From assembly GCA_031276055.1 (NCBI GenBank), contig JAISNW010000045.1:1-5261 (forward strand): DNA of 5,261 nucleotides, read 5' to 3'. Under the pieces are notes generated by a model. It saw nothing but the letters and a program-made list of their open reading frames with translations, did not search any database and was not told the origin of the DNA. The translations under genes and the position numbers were made by a program. The stretch comes from Deferribacteraceae bacterium (GTDB taxonomy: Bacteria > Chrysiogenota > Deferribacteres > Deferribacterales > JAISNW01). Of the stretch, positions 1-5,261 are shown one piece after another. Positions within the stretch are counted from its first letter, which is position 1. Every line of letters begins with the position of its first letter.

Positions 1-310
1 ATGGGATAAACCCGCCTCCGCCTGCTTAGCCTCTCGTTTTCCATACGGCGAAGAGATCACCCATGAGGCGCTCTCTAAAATTGAAGCTGCGGAGCAATAC
101 CTATTCAACCTCGGAGTGCGGCAGGTGCGGGTGCGCTATCATAGAGGGATTGCCCGCATCGAAACAGATGATGGCGGTTTTGCTCTCTTGATGGGTGAAA
201 AGGTGAGAGGAGAGGTGGACGCTAAGCTAAAAACACTCGGCTTTACCTATGTATCTCTAGATTTGCAAGGCTACCGCACTGGGAGTATGAATGAAAAACC
301 GCCGCTCTAA
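1..310 (+). CDS. larE: LarE, ATP-dependent sulfur transferase for nickel-pincer cofactor synthesis (3' part, 5' end outside window)
   Basis: The frame is open from base 2 (TGG) to a TAA at 308-310, giving the last 102 residues of a protein whose N-terminus lies outside the window. LarE is a cytoplasmic PP-loop enzyme. It adenylylates the carboxylates of pyridinium biscarboxylate mononucleotide (made by LarB) and converts them to thiocarboxylates, before LarC inserts nickel to complete the cofactor of lactate racemase-type enzymes. Visible family signatures are KPASACLASRFPYG (fragment residues 3-16), a glutamate at fragment residue 31, and RQVRVRYHRGIARIE (40-54), whose two arginines (43, 45) match those implicated in LarE catalysis. 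The ATP-binding PP-loop would be in the missing part. The fragment has one cysteine (residue 8). By remembered numbering of Lactiplantibacillus LarE, it sits one place after the sacrificial Cys176 position. No larB, larC or larA is visible. Family assignment is confident; the mechanistic subclass is not. Confidence 0.87.
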   Translation, partial: WDKPASACLASRFPYGEEITHEALSKIEAAEQYLFNLGVRQVRVRYHRGIARIETDDGGFALLMGEKVRGEVDAKLKTLGFTYVSLDLQGYRTGSMNEKPPL

Positions 311-328
311 CACGCCAGATTAGATGTA

Positions 329-361
329 ATTATCGCTTTTCATTATCGCTGTTAGCTGTTA
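329..361 (+). repeat. Short direct repeats in the larE-ccdA gap
   Basis: The 9-base word ATTATCGCT occurs at 329-337 and again at 342-350, a 13-base period. It is followed by a tandem GCTGTTA duplication at 348-354 and 355-361. Together these fill about half of the 61-base intergenic gap and end at the ccdA ribosome binding site. They could be a slippage product or a small regulator site. The spacing is not one helical turn and the copies are not palindromic, so a functional reading is weak. Confidence 0.4.
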
Positions 362-364
362 GGA
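361..364 (+). promoter_or_regulatory. Ribosome binding site for ccdA
   Basis: AGGA lies seven bases before ATG 372, at normal spacing, and supports that start. It sits in the loop of a possible four-base AGCT/AGCT hairpin (354-357 with 366-369), which is too weak to claim as a control element. Confidence 0.6.
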
Positions 365-371
365 TAGCTCT

Positions 372-1007
372 ATGAACGCCATCGATCTTTTAAGCGCTTT
401 TTTGGGCGGCATCCTTAGTTTCTTTTCTCCGTGCATCCTCCCGGTGATTCCGGGCTATCTCTCGTTTTTAGGGGTGCAGGAAGGGCGGAAGAGCTTAATA
501 AGATCGCTCGTCTTTTTCGGTTTAGGCTTTTCTCTAGTTTTTATAGCGCTAGGCGCTCTAGGGGCGGGGATTGGGCGTTTCCTGGTATACAATAAACATA
601 TATTCAATATTATAGCAGGCTTTATTGTCATAGGGCTCGGTCTGCATGTGCTCGGGGTGTTGGATATAGCTTTACTGCACCGAGAAAAACGTCTTCCTAT
701 GCCTAAGAAGATTAAAAAACCTTATCAGGCTTTCCTAGCGGGGTTTGCCTTCGCCTTCGGTTGGACGCCGTGCATTACCCCTGTGCTTGCGGCGGTATTA
801 ACCCTTGCCTCCCAGAAAGAGACTATTATGCAGGGGGTCATCCTTCTTTCCGTCTACTCTATCGGTCTATTTACCCCATTTTTATTGGCGGGGTTCTTCT
901 CAACTCTACTTACACCTAAGTTAGAGAGGCATCCGAGATTGTCATTATATGCAGCAAGAAGCTGCGGAATCCTCCTTATAGTTATAGGGGTAAGCATCGC
1001 TGTATAA
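372..1007 (+). CDS. ccdA: CcdA-family membrane thiol-disulfide electron carrier
   Basis: This is a complete 211-residue inner-membrane protein of the CcdA/DsbD transmembrane family. Such proteins carry electrons from cytoplasmic thioredoxin to periplasmic thiol proteins, typically for cytochrome c maturation or disulfide reduction. Two half-repeats each hold the diagnostic proline-cysteine motif: FSPCILPVIPGYLSF around Cys21 and GWTPCITPVLAAVL around Cys134. These two cysteines form the redox pair. Hydrophobic helices are visible at about 6-33, 43-68, 76-97, 119-147, 152-178 and 192-211, giving the usual six. A basic loop (103-117, rich in Lys and Arg) joins the halves. An additional cysteine, Cys198, lies in the last helix and is not part of the family motif. 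The length is normal for a stand-alone CcdA, so it lacks the periplasmic domains of full DsbD. Its periplasmic partner is not in the window. ATG 372 is supported by AGGA upstream. It may be co-transcribed with larE, 61 bases upstream, since no clear terminator separates them. Confidence 0.9.
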   Translation: MNAIDLLSAFLGGILSFFSPCILPVIPGYLSFLGVQEGRKSLIRSLVFFGLGFSLVFIALGALGAGIGRFLVYNKHIFNIIAGFIVIGLGLHVLGVLDIALLHREKRLPMPKKIKKPYQAFLAGFAFAFGWTPCITPVLAAVLTLASQKETIMQGVILLSVYSIGLFTPFLLAGFFSTLLTPKLERHPRLSLYAARSCGILLIVIGVSIAV

Positions 1008-1042
1008 AAGCGTGGAGTTTTACCGCCTAATCTTTTTTGTTC

Positions 1043-1070
1043 TTGCCATTTTTTTACAGACAGTTATAAT
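1043..1070 (+). promoter_or_regulatory. Sigma70-type promoter for putA
   Basis: TTGCCA at 1043-1048 (five of six consensus bases) is followed by a 16-base spacer and a perfect TATAAT at 1065-1070. The spacer is T-rich. Transcription would start near 1076-1079, leaving a leader of roughly 26-30 bases before GTG 1105. The element sits in the gap between ccdA and putA and is the best promoter match I found in the window. It also implies that the upstream in-frame GTG at 1012 is not transcribed as part of the putA message. No operator or palindrome overlapping it was recognised. Confidence 0.75.
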
Positions 1071-1091
1071 AAAATCACAACTACTCTCCTT

Positions 1092-1096
1092 GGGGG
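1092..1096 (+). promoter_or_regulatory. putA: Ribosome binding site deciding the putA start (GTG 1105)
   Basis: A GGGGG run lies eight bases before GTG 1105. It can pair with the CCUCC of 16S rRNA through four G-C pairs and one G-U pair. Neither the in-frame GTG 1012 nor the TTG 1090 has a comparable site, so this element favours 1105. Confidence 0.6.
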
Positions 1097-1104
1097 TTTT
1101 ATTA

Positions 1105-4100
1105 GTGGACAAGATTGAAAAGATAGCTGACGCCGCCTTGATCAGGGCGTCTCTCTGGCTTGCGGAGTCGCTTAAACACCGCAGCGCTTTTGAGATAAAA
1201 TTCGGTCAGCAAGTCCGTTCTATGCTTACAAACACAAACGATAAACAACTTTTAATAGAGTTATTGGATCGCTCATTTCGCTCAACGGATTATGCGCGCT
1301 CTGTTGAACAGGTGAAATATACCTTTAATAAATATGGGATAGCTGAATTTTTCAGCCCTCTCCAGAAATTTTTAATAAAGCTCTTTATCGCTTTCGGCGG
1401 GGTTCTCCCTTCTGTCTCGATGCCGTTTTTTATCCGCACCCTTAGAGATGAAGTTAAAGAGGTGGTCTTAAAAGGCGAACAGAATATCCTCTTGCGCCAT
1501 ATAGCGCGGCGTGAAGGAGAAGCTGCTCGTATCAATCTTAACTTTATAGGCGAGGCGGTTTTAGGCGAAAATGAGGCGGAGTTTCGCAGACTGCAATATA
1601 TTAGAGCCCTTGAGACGCCAGAAATTAAATATATCTCTATAAAAGCCTCTACAATCTTTTCACAGATAAGCTCCCTCGGTTACGCTGATACCTTGGACGC
1701 CCTCGAAAACCACCTTGAACGTATATATAAAGCGGCGCGGGATAACACCTTTATCAACGCGGAAGGGAGCAAGGAATCAAAGTTTGTCTGCCTTGATATG
1801 GAAGAATATCGAGATATGGAGATCGTTTACGTTCTCTTCATGCGGATATTATCCAAAGAGGAGTTTAAGAACTTCTCTGCGGGGATAGTTGTTCAGGCGT
1901 ATATCCCTGATTCCCACCACTGGCTCTTAAAGCTCACCGATTGGGCGAAAGAGCGCGTTGCGGCGGGGGGTGCGCCTATAAAGGTGCGGATAGTTAAAGG
2001 CGCAAATATGGAGATGGAATATATTGAATCTTCCTCAAAGCATTGGCAGATGGTTACGTACGAGGAAAAAGCCCATACCGATGCCAACTATAAGAAATAT
2101 ATCCTCCACTGCCTATCGCCTGAGGTTGCACCTGCCGTTCACACAGGGGTTGCCTCCCACAACCTCTTTGATCTAGCCTTTGCATATGAAACCGCTATTC
2201 TTAACAATACTCTTGAATATGTTCAATTTGAATCCTTAGAAGGCATGGCAGAGTCTATCCGACAAACCCTTCTAAAAGAGGGGCTTAAAACTGTGGTTTA
2301 CTGCACCTCTGCAAAGAGAGAGAACTTTACCAACGCTATAGCCTACCTTGTGCGCAGGCTGGATGAAAATACGGGAGAGAAGAACTTCCTTAGATACTCT
2401 TTCGGGCTTACGCCTGATGATCCTGCCTTTTCAACCCTTAAAAATATCTTTCTGGAATCTGTACATATGATCGAGGAGGTGGGCAACCTCCCCAAACGGA
2501 CTCAAGACAGAAACGCCCCTGTAGAGTTTGAGGAGATCGATTTTTCAACATTCAAAAGCGAGATAGATACAGACTTCGTTCTGCCGCAAAACCGCCGCTG
2601 GGCTGAAGAGATTGCAGATGTATGGTCTAATTACCCTAAGATAGAATACGGTTCTGTGATAGGAGGGGTTGAGGAGCTCACAGGCGAGATAACCGCTGTA
2701 TACGATAAATCAACCTATCCTGATATGCGCAAGGTGGGAGAATACCACCTTGCAAGCGCCGAAGCGTTAAAACGTGCTGTAGATATTGCCGAAGAAGGCT
2801 TTAAGGAGTGGTCGGGGTTTACCTTTGAGGCGAAATTAAAGATATTTGAAAAGGCTATAAACCTCTTTAGAAAGTCAAGGAATGACCTTTTGGGGATTGC
2901 CGCCGCAGAAGTGGGGAAGGTTTTCACCGAAACAGATGTGGAAGTATCAGAGGCGATAGATTTTATCTATTTTTACACCCACGCTATGTATAAATTTAAG
3001 AACGATTTTCCGCACCTTAACTTTAAGGGTCGCGGGATCGGAGTCGTCATCTCCCCTTGGAACTTTCCTGTAGCTATCCCAACCGGCGCAATCATGACCG
3101 CCCTAATGAGCGGCAACTCTGTTATCTTTAAGCCCGCCTCTCTATCTACCCTTACAGGCCGCGAACTTTGCGAAATATTCTGGGAGGCGGGGGTGCCTAA
3201 GAGCGTTCTGCAATTTATCGCCGCTAGAGGCGGCGCGGTAGAGGAGCATATCATAAAAGACAAACGGGTTGACTTTGCCGTCTTCACGGGAAGCGAATCC
3301 ACCGCATATAAAATCTTGGCGGCGCGCCCTGAACTTCTAATATCAGCAGAGACCGGAGGTAAAGACGGCGTTATTGCAACAAACCTCTCCGATAGGGATC
3401 AGGCGGTGAAAAATATCCTCCACTCCGCTTTTTCCAACTCTGGGCAGAAGTGTTCCGCTGCAAGCCTATTGGTGTTAGAGGAGGCGCTCTATAACGATGA
3501 TGCTTTCAAAGAAACTCTGAAAGACGCCGTTGAAAGTATAAAGGTAGGTTCACCATGGCAGCTGTCCAACAAACTTTCAGTATTGAGCGACCTTCCCAGC
3601 GGAGCGTTAAAAGCCGCTGTAGAAGATAAAGACAACTGGCTTGTTCCACCCGTTTTTCAAGGGGATAACCCATACATGCTGCGCCCTGCGGTTAAATGGG
3701 GGGTTGAGAGAGGCTCTTTCTTTCATATGACGGAGCTTTTCGGACCGATCCTCTCGGTTATGAAAGCAAAGAACCTAAAAGATGCTGTGGATATTGTGAA
3801 TGAAACAGGCTATGGGCTCACCGCGGGGCTTGAAAGCCTTGATGAGAGAGAGTGGGGGTATTTCAGCGATAATCTTAAAGCGGGCAATCTCTATATTAAC
3901 CGCGTTACAACAGGGGCGATCGTTTTAAGGCAGCCTTTCGGCGGGATGCGCAAATCGTGCGTAGGGCTCGGACGTAAAGCGGGCACCTACAACTATGTTG
4001 CACAGTTTACAGATATTGAGGAAGACGCCAACCCTGAAAGAGGCGATATATACGATGAATTTGCGGCAACTCTAGCGGTTAATCTAGGGCTTTCAGCAGA

Positions 4101-4593
4101 TGAGTTGAAGAGCGTCTCAGCAGGCTATATCCTAAGCGCTCAACGTTATTTTTCAAAGCCTGTGGATTATATGAAGGTAAGGGGCGAAGACAACCTATTC
4201 CGTTATCTTCCCGTCAAAGAGGTTGTTATCCGCTATTATGATCAAGATTCGCCTAAAGAGCTGGCGATGATCATCCTTGCAGTGCGCTCTCTAGGGATAA
4301 AAGTTACCGTTTCCGCAGATGATTCCTCTAGTTTAAGGATAGATGGGATAAACGTTGCATCTGAAAGTGAAGAGGATTTTTACCGCAGATTTGAAGATTC
4401 AGAGGTGCGTTTTAGATACCTCTCCCAAACTTCTATAAAAGCCGATGCCTACAAAGAGATATATGCTAAAGGCGGCTTTTTTGCATATAAAAAAGTGATG
4501 CAGGAGGGTAGGTTTGAGCTCTTAAACTACCTTTTAGAACAGGTTATCAGCACAAGTTACCATCGATATGGCAACCTTGGAAATAGAAAATAA
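1105..4593 (+). CDS. putA: PutA, bifunctional proline dehydrogenase / L-glutamate-gamma-semialdehyde dehydrogenase
   Basis: This 1162-residue enzyme oxidises proline to P5C (FAD-dependent, electrons to quinone) and then P5C/glutamate semialdehyde to glutamate (NAD-dependent). The proline dehydrogenase half (about 1-470) shows DMEEYRD (231-237), VKGANMEME with Lys298, ASHNLFD (350-356), LEGMA (378-382) and YLVRRLDEN. In the last motif Arg417, Arg418 and Glu421 match the proline-binding Arg555, Arg556 and Glu559 of E. coli PutA. The aldehyde dehydrogenase half (about 520-980) shows WNFP (652-655), FKPAS with Lys676, FTGSES (727-732), Glu749 in AETGGK, catalytic Cys783 in SGQKCSAAS exactly 34 residues later, ELFGP (877-881) and RQPFGG (942-947). 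A C-terminal region of about 180 residues ends in LLNYLLEQ...YHRYGNLG, the conserved PutA tail. There is no N-terminal ribbon-helix-helix domain, so it should not be a self-repressor like E. coli PutA. GTG 1105 was chosen over GTG 1012 because of the promoter at 1043-1070 and the GGGGG site. Tandem TAA stops end the gene. All catalytic residues are present. Confidence 0.95.
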   Translation: MDKIEKIADAALIRASLWLAESLKHRSAFEIKFGQQVRSMLTNTNDKQLLIELLDRSFRSTDYARSVEQVKYTFNKYGIAEFFSPLQKFLIKLFIAFGGVLPSVSMPFFIRTLRDEVKEVVLKGEQNILLRHIARREGEAARINLNFIGEAVLGENEAEFRRLQYIRALETPEIKYISIKASTIFSQISSLGYADTLDALENHLERIYKAARDNTFINAEGSKESKFVCLDMEEYRDMEIVYVLFMRILSKEEFKNFSAGIVVQAYIPDSHHWLLKLTDWAKERVAAGGAPIKVRIVKGANMEMEYIESSSKHWQMVTYEEKAHTDANYKKYILHCLSPEVAPAVHTGVASHNLFDLAFAYETAILNNTLEYVQFESLEGMAESIRQTLLKEGLKTVVYCTSAKRENFTNAIAYLVRRLDENTGEKNFLRYSFGLTPDDPAFSTLKNIFLESVHMIEEVGNLPKRTQDRNAPVEFEEIDFSTFKSEIDTDFVLPQNRRWAEEIADVWSNYPKIEYGSVIGGVEELTGEITAVYDKSTYPDMRKVGEYHLASAEALKRAVDIAEEGFKEWSGFTFEAKLKIFEKAINLFRKSRNDLLGIAAAEVGKVFTETDVEVSEAIDFIYFYTHAMYKFKNDFPHLNFKGRGIGVVISPWNFPVAIPTGAIMTALMSGNSVIFKPASLSTLTGRELCEIFWEAGVPKSVLQFIAARGGAVEEHIIKDKRVDFAVFTGSESTAYKILAARPELLISAETGGKDGVIATNLSDRDQAVKNILHSAFSNSGQKCSAASLLVLEEALYNDDAFKETLKDAVESIKVGSPWQLSNKLSVLSDLPSGALKAAVEDKDNWLVPPVFQGDNPYMLRPAVKWGVERGSFFHMTELFGPILSVMKAKNLKDAVDIVNETGYGLTAGLESLDEREWGYFSDNLKAGNLYINRVTTGAIVLRQPFGGMRKSCVGLGRKAGTYNYVAQFTDIEEDANPERGDIYDEFAATLAVNLGLSADELKSVSAGYILSAQRYFSKPVDYMKVRGEDNLFRYLPVKEVVIRYYDQDSPKELAMIILAVRSLGIKVTVSADDSSSLRIDGINVASESEEDFYRRFEDSEVRFRYLSQTSIKADAYKEIYAKGGFFAYKKVMQEGRFELLNYLLEQVISTSYHRYGNLGNRK

Positions 4594-4597
4594 TAAA

Positions 4598-4604
4598 AAG
4601 GAGG
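4598..4604 (+). promoter_or_regulatory. Strong ribosome binding site for the binding-protein gene
   Basis: AAGGAGG, continuing into a further AG, lies six bases before ATG 4611 and immediately after the tandem TAA stops of putA. This is the strongest ribosome binding site in the window. It fits a gene whose periplasmic product is needed in large amounts, even if it is translated from the same message as putA. Confidence 0.85.
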
Positions 4605-4610
4605 AGTTTT

Positions 4611-5261
4611 ATGAAGAAGTTCTTTTTAACACTCAGTATTGCGTTAGTTTTCACCTCGCTCTCATTTGCGGCGGATTTTATTGTCGGCGTTCAAGCGCCT
4701 ATCACCGGCAGCATGGCAAGCGAAGGGCAGGGGATGCAGAAAGCAGTTGAACTGCTTGCAGACCAAGCCAACGCTGCCGGCGGGATCAATGGAGATACCA
4801 TTAGGGTTATCGCCTGCGATGACGAAGGCACTACAAGTAAAGCGGCTATATGCGCTAAAAACCTTGTAGACCAAGGAGCAAAGGTGGTAATAGGTTCTTA
4901 CACATCTTCAGCTACCGAAGCATCTCAAGCGTTTTATGCAAGAAACAAGGTTATCCAAACAAGCGACGCCACCGCCGCGAGCCTCACAAAGAAAGATTAC
5001 CCCACCTACTTTCGCGCCTCTTTCAATGATGATATAGAAGGCGAATTCACTGCAAACTTCTTTGTTAATGTACGCGGTTATCAGCGGGTGGCGATCATCA
5101 GCGATTACGGCACATTTTCTGATGGGCTTGCTAAAGCTGTTAGAGAACATCTGCAAAAGCTAGGCGGCAAGAATATTGTAGTCTCCTATGAGAAGATCAA
5201 CGCGGGAGCTCAAGACTATAAAGCTGTGCTCACTAAGATTAAAGAGAGAAATCCTGATGTT
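4611..5261 (+). CDS. livK: LIV-type periplasmic amino-acid binding protein of an ABC transporter (5' part, runs off the window)
   Basis: The first 217 codons are present with no stop before the window ends; family members are usually about 370-400 residues, so a little over half is visible. Residues 1-20 form a Sec signal peptide: MKKFF, a hydrophobic core, then SFA before Ala21-Asp22. No cysteine follows the core, so the product should be a soluble periplasmic protein rather than a lipoprotein. The mature part matches the Leu/Ile/Val-binding fold: VGVQAPITGSMASEGQGM (25-42), ANAAGGINGDTIRV (53-66), VVIGSYTSSATEAS (92-105) and TSDATAASLT (117-126). The Ser/Thr-rich loops at about 96-102 and 118-122 correspond to those gripping the ligand's amino and carboxyl groups. 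Two cysteines, 69 and 81, are only 12 apart, unlike the disulfide of E. coli LIV-binding protein. It starts 17 bases after putA, so the ligand may be proline or branched-chain amino acids. The symbol denotes family, not proven specificity. Permease and ATPase genes would be expected downstream. Confidence 0.88.
   Translation, partial: MKKFFLTLSIALVFTSLSFAADFIVGVQAPITGSMASEGQGMQKAVELLADQANAAGGINGDTIRVIACDDEGTTSKAAICAKNLVDQGAKVVIGSYTSSATEASQAFYARNKVIQTSDATAASLTKKDYPTYFRASFNDDIEGEFTANFFVNVRGYQRVAIISDYGTFSDGLAKAVREHLQKLGGKNIVVSYEKINAGAQDYKAVLTKIKERNPDV

Noticed and set aside
263..291. A possible promoter for ccdA within the end of larE (TTGCAA, 17 bases, TATGAA).
   Set aside because: Each hexamer matches only four of six consensus bases, a level common by chance, and it lies within coding sequence.
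306..324. A small hairpin TCTAA/TTAGA spanning the larE stop.
   Set aside because: It has a five-base A/T-rich stem and no T-tract after it, so it is too weak for a terminator.
354..369. An AGCT/AGCT hairpin placing the ccdA ribosome binding site in its loop, as a possible RNA thermometer-like element.
   Set aside because: The stem has only four base pairs and leaves the Shine-Dalgarno bases unpaired, so it would not block translation.
985..1040. A terminator after ccdA: GGTAA (989-993) can pair with TTACC (1020-1024) and a T-tract follows near 1032-1038.
   Set aside because: The stem is only five base pairs with a 26-base loop, and the T-tract is separated from it, so this is not a credible intrinsic terminator.
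1012..1104. A hydrophobic N-terminal segment that would make PutA a membrane-anchored protein.
   Set aside because: It contains the promoter elements at 1043-1070, lacks a ribosome binding site before GTG 1012, and PutA proteins associate with the membrane peripherally without such an anchor.
2973..3302. A minus-strand open frame of 109 codons inside putA, plus shorter minus-strand frames at 1290-1535, 1893-2087 and 2715-2927.
   Set aside because: They lie opposite strongly conserved PutA coding sequence, resemble no known protein, and have the low-complexity, Ser/Arg-rich look of antisense frames.
4568..5156. Small frames at 4568-4750 (+), 4666-4869 (+), 4662-4874 (-) and 4908-5156 (-).
   Set aside because: They overlap the end of putA and the binding-protein gene, whose own frame, signal peptide and family motifs are clear.

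Overview
The window holds four plus-strand genes, two of them cut by the window edges: the 3' end of larE, a complete ccdA, a complete putA, and the 5' part of a livK-type periplasmic binding-protein gene. I see no tRNA, rRNA, CRISPR array, insertion sequence or phage gene. The content looks like ordinary chromosomal metabolism rather than an accessory island, and I found no convincing new multi-gene system.

Organism: the last gene encodes a Sec signal peptide with no lipobox cysteine, which points to a diderm (Gram-negative-type) bacterium with a periplasm. Base composition is moderate, and ATA, AGA and TTA codons are used freely. A PutA of about 1160 residues without an N-terminal DNA-binding domain, together with CcdA and a LIV-type binding protein, would fit groups such as Deferribacterota or Campylobacterota. 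That placement is a guess from general resemblance.

Layout: bases 1-310 encode the C-terminal part of LarE, the sulfur-insertion enzyme of nickel-pincer cofactor synthesis. A 61-base gap carrying short direct repeats leads to ccdA (372-1007), a six-helix membrane thiol-disulfide electron carrier. The 97-base gap after ccdA contains a strong sigma70-like promoter (TTGCCA, 16 bases, TATAAT at 1043-1070) and a purine-rich ribosome binding site. These place the putA start at GTG 1105, not at the upstream in-frame GTG 1012. putA (1105-4593) encodes both steps of proline-to-glutamate oxidation. Seventeen bases after its stop, behind a strong AGGAGG site, begins the binding-protein gene (4611 to beyond the window).

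How they fit together: putA and the binding-protein gene look like one transcript from the 1043-1070 promoter. This couples uptake of an amino acid (proline or branched-chain, not decidable from sequence alone) to proline catabolism. larE and ccdA precede that promoter and probably belong to a separate transcript. Both concern sulfur or thiol chemistry, but I see no evidence that they work together.
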